From: Sodalis sp. CWE
Lineage (GTDB): Bacteria > Pseudomonadota > Gammaproteobacteria > Enterobacterales > Enterobacteriaceae
Direction: 5' to 3'
Assembly (NCBI RefSeq): GCF_019646055.1
Contig: NZ_JAESFE010000001.1
Coordinates: forward strand, 62,001 to 126,000
DNA: 64,000 bases
This document shows positions 34,215 through 43,964 of the stretch, piece after piece. The notes beneath the pieces are model-generated. The model was given only the letters and a program-made list of their open reading frames with translations. It was not told the origin of the DNA and ran no database searches. Position numbers and translations under genes: made by a program. Numbering within the stretch: position 1 is the stretch's first letter; each line of letters starts with the position of its first letter.

Positions 34215-34607
34215 ATGAGCATGCAAGATCCGATCGCTGATATGTTAACTCGTATTCGTAATGGTCAGTTAGCAAATAAAAAAATTGTGCTTGTCCCGTC
34301 ATCTAAAATGAAAGAAGCAATTGCAAGTTTGCTAAAAGTCGAGGGTTTTATTGAAGATTTTAGAATTGCAAAAAGTAATAAACCTATATTAGAATTGAAA
34401 TTGAAATATTATCAAGATAAACCTGTAATAGAAGTTATAAGACGTATAAGCAGACCTGGATTACGAATTTATAAAAAGAAAAATGTCTTACCAAGGGTTA
34501 GAGCAGGAATGGGAATTGCAATAATTTCCACTTCAAGAGGGATAGTTACCGATCGAGTCGCCCGTCTATCTGGTCTTGGCGGTGAAGTTATTTGTTATAT
34601 AGCTTGA
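34215..34607 (+). CDS. rpsH: 30S ribosomal protein S8 (uS8)
   Basis: Central 16S rRNA-binding protein and, in E. coli, the translational repressor of the spc operon. 130 residues as in E. coli. [18 protein letters not shown] and the C-terminal [20 protein letters not shown] are the family signatures. Confidence 0.98.
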   Translation: MSMQDPIADMLTRIRNGQLANKKIVLVPSSKMKEAIASLLKVEGFIEDFRIAKSNKPILELKLKYYQDKPVIEVIRRISRPGLRIYKKKNVLPRVRAGMGIAIISTSRGIVTDRVARLSGLGGEVICYIA

Positions 34608-34622
34608 TTAAAGAGGAGAAAG

Positions 34623-35156
34623 ATGTCTCGTTTTGCTAAGACCCCTATAATTATTCCTATTGGTGTACATGTGAGGCTTGATAAGCAAGTAATACTAATT
34701 GATGGAAAAAATGGAAAATTAACTCGTACCATTCATAAGTCTATTATGGTTCAGTATTCTGGCAGAAAAATATTTTTTACTCCAAGAATTGATTGTGCAA
34801 AAAATTGGGCACTTGCTGGTACGGAACGTGCACTAATTCATAGCATGTTAATTGGTGTAACAGAAGGATTTACTAAAAAACTACAGTTAGTTGGTATAGG
34901 TTATCGTGTCTCTGTAAAAGACGACATAGTTACTTTAACATTAGGTTTTTTTCATTCTATCAACTATCGATTACCTGATGGTATTATTATAGAATGTCCA
35001 AGTCAAACCGAAATTATATTAAAAAGTGCTGATAAGCAGATTGTTAGTCAGGTCGCAGCAAATTTGCGTTCATTTCGTTGCCCTGAGCCTTACAAAGGGA
35101 AAGGAATTCGTTATTCAGATGAAATTGTACGTATTAAGGAATCGAAGAAGAAATAA
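34623..35156 (+). CDS. rplF: 50S ribosomal protein L6 (uL6)
   Basis: Large-subunit protein near the factor-binding site. 177 residues as in E. coli. It is less conserved at the N-terminus than its neighbours but has the [20 protein letters not shown] signature near the end. AGAGGAGAAAG before ATG is one of the strongest Shine-Dalgarno sites in the window. Confidence 0.97.
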   Translation: MSRFAKTPIIIPIGVHVRLDKQVILIDGKNGKLTRTIHKSIMVQYSGRKIFFTPRIDCAKNWALAGTERALIHSMLIGVTEGFTKKLQLVGIGYRVSVKDDIVTLTLGFFHSINYRLPDGIIIECPSQTEIILKSADKQIVSQVAANLRSFRCPEPYKGKGIRYSDEIVRIKESKKK

Positions 35157-35158
35157 AA

Positions 35159-35518
35159 ATGATAACAATAAGAAAAGCAGCTCGCCTTCGTCGAGCTATT
35201 CATACAAGATATAGGCTTCAAAAGTTGCATGCTATCCGTTTAGTGGTGCATCGCACTAATTGCCACACTTATGCTCAAATTATTGCATCAGACAATGCTG
35301 ATGTTTTAGTATCCGCTTCTACAGTTGAAAAAATTATAAGGAAAAAATTAAACAGCACTAGCAATAAAGAAGCTGCTGCTACAATAGGTAAAATCGTTGC
35401 AGAACGGGCACTAAAAAAAGGAATTAAGAAAGTGTCCTTTGATCGTTCTGGTTTCCAATATCATGGAAGAATAAGAATGTTAGCAGATGCTGCACGAAAG
35501 GCCGGTCTTCAGTTTTAA
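35159..35518 (+). CDS. rplR: 50S ribosomal protein L18 (uL18)
   Basis: 5S rRNA-binding protein. 119 residues (E. coli 117), with [18 protein letters not shown] and [16 protein letters not shown]. It begins two bases after the rplF stop. Confidence 0.97.
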   Translation: MITIRKAARLRRAIHTRYRLQKLHAIRLVVHRTNCHTYAQIIASDNADVLVSASTVEKIIRKKLNSTSNKEAAATIGKIVAERALKKGIKKVSFDRSGFQYHGRIRMLADAARKAGLQF

Positions 35519-35534
35519 AGTAGAGATTTAAAAA

Positions 35535-36059
35535 ATGTTTCAAACTGAAAAACATATGAGTGATTTACAAGAAAAACTAATCGCAGTAAACCGTGTGTCT
35601 AAAACTGTAAAGGGAGGACGAGTTTTTAGCTTTACTGCCCTTACAGTAGTCGGCAATGGATTTGGTCGTGTTGGTTTTGGCTATGGAAAAGCAAGGGAGG
35701 TTCCAGCAGCAATCCAAAAAGCAATGGAAAAAGCTCGAAGAAATTTGATTAATATTGCACTAAATAATGGTACCCTACAGCATTCAATCAATGGTATACA
35801 TACTAGGTCTCTTGTATTTATGAAGCCAGCTTCTGAAGGGACGGGTATTATTGCAGGCGGTGCTATGAGAGCGGTGTTAGAAGTTGCAGGAATTTATAAT
35901 GTGCTTGCAAAAACTTATGGTTCTACCAATCCAATTAACGTAGTTCGTGCAACTATCAATGCTCTTAAAAATATGAAATCTCCTGAAATGGTTGCTGCTA
36001 AGCGTGGAAAGTCTGTTGAAGAAATATTAGGAAGTGCTCTTCATGGCAAAAATACTTAA
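35535..36059 (+). CDS. rpsE: 30S ribosomal protein S5 (uS5), with C-terminal extension
   Basis: Shapes the mRNA entry channel and affects decoding accuracy. 174 residues against 167 in E. coli. [16 protein letters not shown] and [16 protein letters not shown] are conserved. The E. coli protein ends VEEILGK; here the ancestral stop has gone and translation continues as [14 protein letters not shown], overlapping the first 17 bp of rpmD. Confidence 0.97.
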   Translation: MFQTEKHMSDLQEKLIAVNRVSKTVKGGRVFSFTALTVVGNGFGRVGFGYGKAREVPAAIQKAMEKARRNLINIALNNGTLQHSINGIHTRSLVFMKPASEGTGIIAGGAMRAVLEVAGIYNVLAKTYGSTNPINVVRATINALKNMKSPEMVAAKRGKSVEEILGSALHGKNT

Positions 36060-36252
36060 AATTACTCAAATTCGAAGTTCCATTGGTCGTCGACCAAAAC
36101 ATAAAGCAACTTTAATTGGACTAGGTTTGCGACGAATTGGTCATGTTGTGGAGCTTCAAGATACACCAGCTATACGAGGAATGGCTCGTTTAATTTCTTA
36201 TATGGTTAAGCTTGAGGAATATGATACGTCTAAACGCTTTGTGTCCTACTAA
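36043..36252 (+). CDS. rpmD: 50S ribosomal protein L30 (uL30), with C-terminal extension
   Basis: Small large-subunit protein. The start is ATG 36043 ([12 protein letters not shown]), aligned with E. coli MAKTIKITQTRS; it lies within rpsE. Conserved core: [21 protein letters not shown]. coli L30 ends at VKVEE (59 residues). Here VKLEE is followed by [10 protein letters not shown] plus stop, giving 69 residues, because the expected stop has become a sense codon. The tail overlaps rplO by 32 bp in another frame. Confidence 0.95.
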   Translation: MAKILKITQIRSSIGRRPKHKATLIGLGLRRIGHVVELQDTPAIRGMARLISYMVKLEEYDTSKRFVSY

Positions 36253-36658
36253 AGGTTCTAAAAAACTTCCTAAGCGAGTCGGTCGTGGAATAGGTTCTGG
36301 TTTAGGGAAGAGTAGCGGTCGTGGCCATAAAGGTCAAAAATCTCGTTCTGGAGGAGGTATACGTCCAGGATTCGAAGGCGGGCAAACTCCTTTATATCGT
36401 CGACTCCCAAAATTTGGCTTTATATCACGTAAGTCTATGATTACAGAGAAAATACGTCTATCTGATTTAGCTTCTTTAAAAAGCAGTATCATAGATTTGA
36501 AAACGTTAAAAGCTGCAAAAATTATTAATGTTCGTACTAAGTTTGTAAAAATTTTCCTTTCAGGAAAAATTAAACAAGCGATTGTTATTCGCGGATTGCG
36601 TGTTAGTAAAGGAGCTCATTCTGCAATTAAAGCAGTTGGTGGGAAAATTGAGGAATAA
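36221..36658 (+). CDS. rplO: 50S ribosomal protein L15 (uL15)
   Basis: Late-assembly large-subunit protein. I start at ATG 36221 ([13 protein letters not shown]), with TTGAGGA just upstream, giving 145 residues (E. coli 144). A TTG at 36212 is the Shine-Dalgarno region itself and is less likely. The glycine-rich segment [20 protein letters not shown] is diagnostic. The first 32 bp overlap rpmD. Confidence 0.97.
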   Translation: MIRLNALCPTKGSKKLPKRVGRGIGSGLGKSSGRGHKGQKSRSGGGIRPGFEGGQTPLYRRLPKFGFISRKSMITEKIRLSDLASLKSSIIDLKTLKAAKIINVRTKFVKIFLSGKIKQAIVIRGLRVSKGAHSAIKAVGGKIEE

Positions 36659-36665
36659 GCGAAAA

Positions 36666-37997
36666 GTGGCTAAACGATCAAAATTTAATTTTCAAAGTGC
36701 ACAAAGTGGCTTTAGCGAGCTAAAACGTAGGTTGTTATTTGTTATCGGAGCTCTTATTATCTTTCGAATCGGTTCTTTTATTCCTATTCCTGGAATTGAC
36801 GCAGCCGTTCTTACGAAGCTACTTGAACAAAGATGGGGAACTATTATTGAAATGTTCAATATGTTTTCTGGCGGAGCCCTGAATCGTGCCTCCATCTTTG
36901 CACTAGGAGTGATGCCATATATTTCGGCATCAATTATTATTCAATTATTGACTGTAGTTCATCCTACTTTGGCAGAAATAAAAAAAGAGGGCGAATCTGG
37001 AAGAAAAAAAATTAACCAATATACTCGCTACGGAACATTGATGTTGGCAATATTACAAGCTATTGGTATTGCAACTAGTCTTCCAAATATGTTGGGAGTA
37101 AGAAGCCTGGTTAGTAATCCCGGTTTTGTTTTTTATTGTATCGCAGTTATAAGCCTCGTCTGCGGAACCATTTTTTTAATGTGGTTAGGAGAACAAATCA
37201 CTGAACGAGGTATTGGTAATGGCGTTTCTATTATTATTTTTTCTGGAATTGTCGCAGGCTTACCACCTGCTGTTGGTTCCACTATTGAACAGGCCCGACA
37301 AGGAAATATAAATTTTTTTGAATTGCTTTTAATAGGAATATTTATATTTTTAGTAACATTTTTTGTAGTATTCATTGAACGTGGACATAGACGTATTCTA
37401 GTCAACCATGCTAGACGACAGCAAGGGCGTTACATTTATGCAACTCAAAGCACACACTTGCCATTAAAAGTTAATATGGCAGGTGTGATCCCAGCAATAT
37501 TTGGTTCTAGTATTATTTTATTTCCTGCTACAGTTCTATCTTGGTTTGGAAATAGTACAAGTTGGAGCTTCTTAACTAGAGCTGCATTTTATTTACAACC
37601 AGGTCAATTGCTTTATGTATTATTGTATGCATGTGCAATTATTTTTTTCTGTTTTTTTTATACAGCGTTGGTTTTTAACCCTAGAGAAACGGCAGATAAT
37701 TTAAAAAAATCTGGCGCATTTATCCCAGGCATTCGCCCTGGCGAGCAGACGGCAAAGTTTATTAATAAAATCATGACCCGCCTTACACTGGTCGGTGCTA
37801 TATATATAACTTTTATCTGTTTAATTCCAGAATTCATGCAAGGCATTATGAAAGTTCCCTTCTATTTTGGCGGAACATCTCTATTAATTGTCGTTGTAGT
37901 TATTATGGATTTTATGGCTCAAATTCAGACCTTTATGATGTCGAATCAGTATGAATCTGTTTTAAAAAAAGCAAATTTGAAAATTTATAATCGTTAA
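36666..37997 (+). CDS. secY: Protein translocase channel subunit SecY
   Basis: Channel of the Sec translocon in the inner membrane, partner of SecE, SecG and SecA. From GTG 36666 it is 443 residues, the same as E. coli, with ten membrane segments. The plug region, [30 protein letters not shown] and the C5 loop [12 protein letters not shown] are conserved. An in-frame open stretch upstream lies within rplO. The start has only a weak purine-rich site (GCGAAAA) and may be coupled to rplO. Confidence 0.98.
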   Translation: MAKRSKFNFQSAQSGFSELKRRLLFVIGALIIFRIGSFIPIPGIDAAVLTKLLEQRWGTIIEMFNMFSGGALNRASIFALGVMPYISASIIIQLLTVVHPTLAEIKKEGESGRKKINQYTRYGTLMLAILQAIGIATSLPNMLGVRSLVSNPGFVFYCIAVISLVCGTIFLMWLGEQITERGIGNGVSIIIFSGIVAGLPPAVGSTIEQARQGNINFFELLLIGIFIFLVTFFVVFIERGHRRILVNHARRQQGRYIYATQSTHLPLKVNMAGVIPAIFGSSIILFPATVLSWFGNSTSWSFLTRAAFYLQPGQLLYVLLYACAIIFFCFFYTALVFNPRETADNLKKSGAFIPGIRPGEQTAKFINKIMTRLTLVGAIYITFICLIPEFMQGIMKVPFYFGGTSLLIVVVVIMDFMAQIQTFMMSNQYESVLKKANLKIYNR

Positions 37998-38033
37998 TTT
38001 AATTGAGTAATAAATCTTGGAGGCTAAAATTAA

Positions 38034-38150
38034 ATGAAAGTCCGTACTTCCGTTAAGAAGTTATGTCGTAATTGTAAAATTGTCAAACGAAATCGAATTA
38101 TTCGAGTAATCTGTACCGCAGAATTAAAACATAAACAACGCCAAGGCTGA
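38034..38150 (+). CDS. rpmJ: 50S ribosomal protein L36 (bL36)
   Basis: 38-residue zinc-ribbon protein of the large subunit, too short for most gene finders. It begins [20 protein letters not shown] and ends KHKQRQG, differing from E. coli L36 at only a few places. The zinc ligands C11, C14, C27 and the following His are present. TTGGAGGC lies nine bases before the ATG. It stands between secY and rpsM as in E. coli and closes the spc operon. Confidence 0.97.
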   Translation: MKVRTSVKKLCRNCKIVKRNRIIRVICTAELKHKQRQG

Positions 38151-38282
38151 TTCTTGCTTTTAATAAAGAAACTAATTAACAAAAAATTTTAGCTGTTTTT
38201 TTAGTGCATCCTCTTAAAATCTTTTGATTCTTTTTCGTTTTTTCCGTCGGCATTCATTTAGAATATAGAGTAGAGGTATACA

Positions 38283-38639
38283 ATGGCTCGTATTGCTGGT
38301 ATTAACGTTCCGGATAATAAACATGTTTTGATTGCTTTAACATCAATTTACGGAATTGGAAAAGCTCGTTCGAAATACATTTGTACAACTTCAGATATTA
38401 ACGAACATATTAAGATCAGTAAACTGTCCGAAGAACAGATTGATACTATACGTGCAGCAGTTTCCAAATTTGTTGTAGAAGGTGATCTTCGTCGTGAGGT
38501 AACTTTAAATATTAAACGTTTAATTGATCTTGGAACCTATCGTGGTTTGCGTCATCGCCGTAATCTTCCAGTTCGTGGTCAACGTACTAAGACTAATGCT
38601 CGTACACGTAAAGGTCCTCGAAAATTAATCAAAAAATAA
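38283..38639 (+). CDS. rpsM: 30S ribosomal protein S13 (uS13)
   Basis: Head protein making bridges to the 50S and contacting P-site tRNA with its C-terminal tail. 118 residues as in E. coli. [20 protein letters not shown] and [20 protein letters not shown] are conserved. First gene of the alpha operon; the 132-bp leader is where E. coli S4 binds a pseudoknot, which I could not verify. Confidence 0.98.
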   Translation: MARIAGINVPDNKHVLIALTSIYGIGKARSKYICTTSDINEHIKISKLSEEQIDTIRAAVSKFVVEGDLRREVTLNIKRLIDLGTYRGLRHRRNLPVRGQRTKTNARTRKGPRKLIKK

Positions 38640-38653
38640 ATTTAGGATAAAAA

Positions 38654-39049
38654 ATGGTTAAATTTACCACCACACTTCGAACAAGAAAACGAATTAAAAA
38701 GTCTATTCCAGATGGTGTAGCTCATATCCATGCATCCTTTAATAATACAATTGTTACGATCGCTGATCGTCAGGGTAACGTATTAGGATGGGCGACTTCT
38801 GGAGGTTCTGGTTTTCGCGGATCACGCAAATCTACACCTTTTGCTGCACAAGTTGCAGCAGAACATTGTGTTAAAGTTGCAAAAGAATATGGAATTAAAA
38901 ATTTAGAAGTAATAATTAAAGGACCCGGACCTGGTCGCGAATCTACTATTCGTGCTTTAAATACAGCTGGTTTCCGTATCACAAATATTACTGATGTTAC
39001 TCCTATTCCTCATAATGGATGTCGACCTCCTAAAAAAAGACGAGTATAG
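38654..39049 (+). CDS. rpsK: 30S ribosomal protein S11 (uS11)
   Basis: Platform protein near the E site and the 3' end of 16S rRNA. 131 residues (E. coli 129). [20 protein letters not shown] and the end [15 protein letters not shown] are near identical to other enterobacteria. It sits 14 bp after rpsM. Confidence 0.98.
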   Translation: MVKFTTTLRTRKRIKKSIPDGVAHIHASFNNTIVTIADRQGNVLGWATSGGSGFRGSRKSTPFAAQVAAEHCVKVAKEYGIKNLEVIIKGPGPGRESTIRALNTAGFRITNITDVTPIPHNGCRPPKKRRV

Positions 39050-39079
39050 TATCAATTTTAAAAATTGAATGGAGAAAAA

Positions 39080-39700
39080 ATGGCAAAATACTTAGGACCT
39101 AAACTAAAATTGAGTCGACGAGAAGGAACAGATCTTTTTCTAAAATCTGGTATTCGAACGATTGATTCTAAATGTAAAATAGAAAAACTTCCAGGTCAAC
39201 ATAATTCTAGAAAATCGCGTCTTTCTGATTACGGTATTCAATTACGTGAAAAACAAAAAGTTCGACGTATTTATGGCATTTTTGAACGTCAATTTACTAA
39301 CTACTACAAAAAAGCAGCACGTTTAAAAGGAAACACAGGAGAAAATTTATTGCAATTATTAGAACGTCGCTTAGATAATGTTGTTTACCGAATGGGATTT
39401 GGAGCCACGCGTACTGAATCACGTCAATTGGTTAGTCATAAAGCAATCATGGTAAATAGCAAAATTATTAATGTTGCATCTTATCAAGTTAATTCAAATG
39501 ATATTATTAGCGTTTGCGAAAAAGCTAAACGTCAACACCGTATTCATGCTTCATTAGAATTGGCTGAACAACGTAGCAAACAAATTTGGATTGAAGTCAA
39601 TATTTCTAAAATGGAAGGAGTATTTAAACATATTCCAGAACGAACTGCCATTTCTGCAGATATTGACGAACATTTAATTGTCGAACTTTATTCCAAATAG
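39080..39700 (+). CDS. rpsD: 30S ribosomal protein S4 (uS4)
   Basis: Assembly initiator and, in E. coli, repressor of the alpha operon. From ATG 39080 ([20 protein letters not shown]) it is 206 residues, as in E. coli; TGGAGAA precedes the ATG. A TTG at 39065 would add five residues that include the ribosome-binding site. The S4 RNA-binding domain starts at [14 protein letters not shown]. Confidence 0.98.
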   Translation: MAKYLGPKLKLSRREGTDLFLKSGIRTIDSKCKIEKLPGQHNSRKSRLSDYGIQLREKQKVRRIYGIFERQFTNYYKKAARLKGNTGENLLQLLERRLDNVVYRMGFGATRTESRQLVSHKAIMVNSKIINVASYQVNSNDIISVCEKAKRQHRIHASLELAEQRSKQIWIEVNISKMEGVFKHIPERTAISADIDEHLIVELYSK

Positions 39701-39722
39701 GAATTTAATGGAAAAAGATAAT

Positions 39723-40712
39723 ATGCAAGATTCTGCCATAGAATTTTTAAAACCGCGCTTGGTGGATATTGAACAAATAAGCCTAACACATGCCAAAGTT
39801 ACCCTCGAGCCGCTAGAACGCGGATTTGGTCATACTTTAGGTAATGCCTTGCGCCGTATCTTACTTTCATCAATTTCAGGTTGCGCTGTAACAGAAGTTG
39901 AGATTGATGGTGTATTACATGAATATAGTAGTAAAAAAGGTGTACAAGAAGATATTTTGGAAATCTTACTCAACTTAAAAGAACTGGCGGTAAAAATTCA
40001 AGGTAAAGACGATGCCATTTTGGTTTTGAACAAGTCTGGAATTGGTCCTGTAACTGCATCTGATATAACCCATGATGGAAATGTTGAAATTATAAAATCA
40101 GATCACATATTATGCCACCTAACTGACGAAAGTGCATCTATTTCGATGCGTATTAAGGTACAAAGAGGTCGCGGTTATGTTCCAGCTTCAGCCAGAATTT
40201 ATGCAGGAGATAATGAACGCCCAATAGGACGTTTACTAGTTGATGCATGTTATAGTCCGGTAGAACGAATTGTTTATAATGTGGTGGCAGCACGTGTCGA
40301 ACAAAGAACAGATTTAGACAAACTGATTATCGAAATAGAAACTAACGGAACAATTGATCCAGAAGAGGCGATTCGCCGTGCTGCTACGATTTTGGTGGAA
40401 CAGTTAGAAGCTTTTGTTGACTTGCGGGATGTAAGTCAACCAGAAATAAAAGAAAACAAACCAGAATTCAATCCAATTCTATTACGTCCTGTCGATGATT
40501 TAGAATTGACTGTACGTTCTGCTAACTGTCTTAAGACAGAATCTATTCATTATATAGGTGACTTAGTTCAACGTACTGAAGTTGAATTACTAAAAACTCC
40601 TAATCTCGGCAAAAAATCTCTTACAGAAATTAAGGATGTATTAGCTTCTCGTGGACTATTTTTAGGGATGCATCTGGAAAATTGGCCACCTTCTATTACT
40701 ACTGATGAATAA
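39723..40712 (+). CDS. rpoA: RNA polymerase alpha subunit
   Basis: Platform for polymerase assembly, with a C-terminal domain for UP elements and activators. From ATG 39723 it is 329 residues, exactly as in E. coli. [17 protein letters not shown] and the C-terminal domain [20 protein letters not shown] are intact, so activator and UP-element contact is still possible. ATG 39708 would add MEKDN and has AGGA upstream, so it cannot be excluded. An 8-bp inverted repeat (40416-40440) lies in the linker coding sequence. Confidence 0.97.
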   Translation: MQDSAIEFLKPRLVDIEQISLTHAKVTLEPLERGFGHTLGNALRRILLSSISGCAVTEVEIDGVLHEYSSKKGVQEDILEILLNLKELAVKIQGKDDAILVLNKSGIGPVTASDITHDGNVEIIKSDHILCHLTDESASISMRIKVQRGRGYVPASARIYAGDNERPIGRLLVDACYSPVERIVYNVVAARVEQRTDLDKLIIEIETNGTIDPEEAIRRAATILVEQLEAFVDLRDVSQPEIKENKPEFNPILLRPVDDLELTVRSANCLKTESIHYIGDLVQRTEVELLKTPNLGKKSLTEIKDVLASRGLFLGMHLENWPPSITTDE

Positions 40713-40738
40713 TTTAGCTTATAAATTATGGAGTTTGC

Positions 40739-41125
40739 ATGCGTCACCAAAAGAGCAGTCGTCAATTAAGTCGAAACAGTAGTCACCGTCGCGCCATGTT
40801 TCGTAACATGACAAATTCTTTGATTCAATACGAATTTATTAAAACAACTTTATCAAAAGCAAAAGAACTACGTCGTTTTGTTGAACCATTGATTACTCTT
40901 TCCAAAGAAAATAGTATTGCGAATCGTCGTTTAGTTTTTTCCAAAACTCGTCATAATGAAGTTACAAAAAAACTATTTAACGAATTAGCTTCACGTTTTT
41001 CAACGCGTTCTGGTGGGTACACTCGAATTTTAAAATGTGGTTTTCGTAAGGGAGACGGTGCACCAATGGCGTATATCAAATTTATCGATCATAAAACGAT
41101 ATCAAAAAGTTCAACCGACGCGTAA
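40739..41125 (+). CDS. rplQ: 50S ribosomal protein L17 (bL17)
   Basis: Large-subunit protein near the tunnel exit; last gene of the alpha operon. 128 residues (E. coli 127). [20 protein letters not shown] and [20 protein letters not shown] are conserved. It converges with gltP; the 52-bp space holds a strong hairpin. Confidence 0.98.
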   Translation: MRHQKSSRQLSRNSSHRRAMFRNMTNSLIQYEFIKTTLSKAKELRRFVEPLITLSKENSIANRRLVFSKTRHNEVTKKLFNELASRFSTRSGGYTRILKCGFRKGDGAPMAYIKFIDHKTISKSSTDA

Positions 41126-41130
41126 ACTTA

Positions 41131-41151
41131 ATTCTCTAACAATTAGAGAAT
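41131..41151. terminator. Hairpin between convergent rplQ and gltP
   Basis: A 9-bp perfect stem, ATTCTCTAA-CAA-TTAGAGAAT, six bases after the rplQ stop. No long T-run follows on either strand, but position and form suggest a bidirectional transcript end. It resembles the hairpin at 54775-54797. Confidence 0.5.
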
Positions 41152-41177
41152 AACGTAGAATAATTATCTAAATTTTA

Positions 41178-42491
41178 TCATCCCGAATTTCTAGGAGATT
41201 CCAGATTCTTTTTTTCGTATTTCAATGCTTGCGAATTATCATACAAATTTTCCCATTTAGAAATTACTAATACTGCTAATGCGTTACCAATTACATTTAG
41301 TGCAGTTCTTGCCATGTCTAAAAAACGATCAATGCCAGCAATAAAAGCTAATCCTTCTATAGGGATATTTATACTTCCTAATGTTGCTAGTAATACTATA
41401 AAAGAAACCCCTTGTGCGCCAGCAATTCCCTTAGAGGTAATCATTAATGTCAATACTAGCATTATCTCCTGATATAGAGATAATTCAATTCCGTATAATT
41501 GAGCAACAAAAATAGCAACAATGCTTTGATATAACGTTGAGCCATCTAAATTAAATGAGTATCCGGTGGAAATAACAAAGCTAGTAATTGATGCCGGTGC
41601 ACCATAGAGTTCCATTTTTTTAATAATATGTGGCAATACACTTTCTGAACTAGCAGTAGAAAAAGCCAAAATTAATTCTTTTTTTAAAAAACAAATTAGT
41701 TTCCAAATTCGCAATTGAAAAAGTCTGGCTACAGTTCCTAATATTACTAAAGCAAAAAAGACAATAGCGCCATATACTAATAATACTAACTTAGCTAATG
41801 GAAAAATTGAAGAAAAACCAAAAGTTGCTATAGTAACAGAAATTAATGCAAATACTCCTACTGGAGCACAACGCATTACTATTTGTGTTACTTTAAACAT
41901 TGTTTCTCCTGTTGCATTAAATATATTAATTAATGGCGCACGAATCCTTTCTGGTAATGAAGATAAACCAAAGCCAAACATTACAGTGAAAAAAACGATA
42001 GACATTATTTCTCCATTTGCCATTGAGGCAAAAATATTTATCGGAATAATTGATAAAATTATCTTCAGTACGTCTTGCCCATCTAGTCGTATCGATTCGA
42101 AAGTAATTTGCTTATGTTTTGAAGCATCACCCAATGATGACAAAACTGACATATCAATTCCTTTTCCTGGATGAAAAGTATTAGCAAAAATTATTCCAAG
42201 AATAATTGCTATGGTTGTAATTATTTCAAAATATAGAATAGTTTTAAATCCAATACTACCGAGCTTATCGGTATCTCCAATTTTGGCGATGCCGACAACT
42301 AGTGTTGTTATTACAATAGGAACTACAACCATTTTAATCATGCGAATAAAGATATCTCCGGCCGGAGAAAGCACACTTGCTAGTATCCAATCACGTAGCT
42401 CTCCCTGATTATGTAACGATAATCCGAAAAGAATTCCGAGAATTAAGGCAATAAAAATTTGCCAGACAAGTGTTATTTTTAACTTTTTCAT
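41178..42491 (-). CDS. gltP: Proton/glutamate-aspartate symporter GltP
   Basis: Inner-membrane dicarboxylate amino-acid symporter, here probably importing glutamate from the host cell. 437 residues, as in E. coli GltP, with LAWQI-type N-terminus, SPAGDIFIRMIKMVVVPIVI and the two re-entrant hairpin regions (AFSTASSESVLP and the segment after TSKGIAG). TGYSFNLDGSTLYQS is intact, but two usually conserved prolines are changed: ISTGYSF for VPTGYSF and AGAQGVSF for AGVPGVSF. E. coli gltP is not next to rplQ, so a rearrangement joined them. Confidence 0.95.
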   Translation of the reverse strand: MKKLKITLVWQIFIALILGILFGLSLHNQGELRDWILASVLSPAGDIFIRMIKMVVVPIVITTLVVGIAKIGDTDKLGSIGFKTILYFEIITTIAIILGIIFANTFHPGKGIDMSVLSSLGDASKHKQITFESIRLDGQDVLKIILSIIPINIFASMANGEIMSIVFFTVMFGFGLSSLPERIRAPLINIFNATGETMFKVTQIVMRCAPVGVFALISVTIATFGFSSIFPLAKLVLLVYGAIVFFALVILGTVARLFQLRIWKLICFLKKELILAFSTASSESVLPHIIKKMELYGAPASITSFVISTGYSFNLDGSTLYQSIVAIFVAQLYGIELSLYQEIMLVLTLMITSKGIAGAQGVSFIVLLATLGSINIPIEGLAFIAGIDRFLDMARTALNVIGNALAVLVISKWENLYDNSQALKYEKKNLESPRNSG

Positions 42492-43191
42492 AAGGAATAA
42501 TTATTTTCTATAGTTATTTTTGTCTGAAAGAACGTTTTTCTTTTCTATTATTAATAGACTTTACGTGTATAAAATTTCTGTTATTTTTTCTAGCTTGTAG
42601 TCGTAAATCAAAAAGTTTAGGAAAAATAAAAAATTATGCAAATGAGAAATCAAAGCAAAAGCTTTAGCATAATACTTTATTTTAAATGATGATTGATTCA
42701 AGGAAGATTTTTCAACAATCTTCTAATGCTTAACGAGTATAGACAAATAAATATCCATTTTAAAAAAATCCAATTTCGGAGACAGTAAAAACTAGAATAT
42801 ATAATTAAAATATAAGAGAAAAGAATTGTTATATTATTTTATTAGTCAAATTTCGGGCGAAGAACAGGATCCAAAAAAGATCGTTCAAAGAATTTAAAAT
42901 TATATAAATGAAAGCTATGTAGATATTTCTTTGTTCTATTCTTTTTTCAGAGTGGTTTAACGTTTTTGGTGTATATCTTTATTCATGAAATGAACAAGTA
43001 GTTCATATTTCTTATTGCTTAGCTCTTATATTTAGGGCATATGCTTCTAAAAAGAAATTATAACAAAGCAACTTCAACGAAATATTCAGAATTTAATAAA
43101 TGTTAATTGTTTTAAACAAATAAATAAATTAAAAAATAGAAAGTTTGTTTTTTTTCTTTGAAACTCTAAAAAATTCTTTATAAGAATCCAT
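42492..43191. other. Gene-free interval between gltP and ssb
   Basis: 700 bp with no credible gene. The only clear structure is GAAGATT-TTTCAAC-AATCTTC (42703-42723), a 7-bp hairpin. It contains the gltP promoter region at the left and the ssb terminator at the right edge. Confidence 0.55.
43164..43187 (-). terminator. Rho-independent terminator of ssb
   Basis: On the minus strand, just past the ssb stop: ATTCTT-ATA-AAGAAT followed by six T. The six T (complement of A43168-43173) partly overlap the stem's last base. An AT-rich version of the standard terminator. Confidence 0.6.
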
Positions 43192-43737
43192 TTAAAATGG
43201 AATATCGTCATCAAAATCTATTGGAGACTCATCGCCAATCATTGAAGTGTTTTTCTTGATACCATCACGCATCACTATGCTATCATTATTAGAAATTTTA
43301 AATCTTGATTGATCATTTTCCTTAGACGACTGAGCAGCTTTTTGAATCCACTCTTTTTGTTTTCCGAGTTCACTTGCTAAATTGTTTTGACGATTACCAA
43401 GCATTTGCATAGTTCCGCCCGTATTGACTATTACTTCAGTAATGTAGCGCTCTAATCCGTTTTGATCCTTCCATTTACGAGTTTGTAATGATCCTTCGAT
43501 ATATATTTGAGATCCTTTATGAAGATATTCTTTCGCTACTTCAGCTAATTTACCAAAAATTACTACACGATGCCATTCTGTTTTTTCCTTAGTTTCACCA
43601 GTTTGCTTATCTCGCCAACTTTCTGAGGTAGCAACGCTAATGTTGGCTACTGCATTACCGTTGGGTATATGACGAACTTCTGGGTCTCGACCTAAATTCC
43701 CAACTAAAATTACCTTATTAATACCTCTACTGGTCAT
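43192..43737 (-). CDS. ssb: Single-stranded DNA-binding protein
   Basis: OB-fold protein coating single-stranded DNA in replication and repair. From ATG 43737 ([20 protein letters not shown]) it has 181 residues (E. coli 178); the upstream open frame has no family match. The acidic partner-binding tip FDDDIPF is intact, so contacts with DNA polymerase and repair proteins should remain. The glycine-rich linker of E. coli has become Lys/Ser/Asn-rich. Divergent from uvrA as in E. coli. Confidence 0.97.
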   Translation of the reverse strand: MTSRGINKVILVGNLGRDPEVRHIPNGNAVANISVATSESWRDKQTGETKEKTEWHRVVIFGKLAEVAKEYLHKGSQIYIEGSLQTRKWKDQNGLERYITEVIVNTGGTMQMLGNRQNNLASELGKQKEWIQKAAQSSKENDQSRFKISNNDSIVMRDGIKKNTSMIGDESPIDFDDDIPF

Positions 43738-43891
43738 GAAGAATCTCCTGTAAAAAGGTTTAACTTTTATTTCTTTCCCTAAGAATATCATTAACGATAC
43801 ATAAATAATATAGCAATCATGTTTCTTAATTTCTAAAATTGTAGGCTTAAAAAAAGAAGAGTTAAGTTTCTATACCTTGTCTAAAAGCACA

Positions 43892-43925
43892 CTGAATATT
43901 TACTCAGATCTTTTTGTGATATTAT
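43892..43925 (+). promoter_or_regulatory. uvrA promoter with LexA-box-like site
   Basis: CTGAATATTTACTCAG (43892-43907) fits CTG-N10-CAG, the core of the enterobacterial SOS box, in the position where E. coli has a LexA box between ssb and uvrA. An extended -10 element TGATATTAT (43917-43925) lies just downstream, so the site would cover the -35 region. The inner bases deviate from the consensus TATATATATA. Whether LexA exists in this genome is unknown. Confidence 0.45.
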
Positions 43926-43964
43926 ACAACGATTTTAGTTACTTTAAAGACGCGATAAAGTTAG

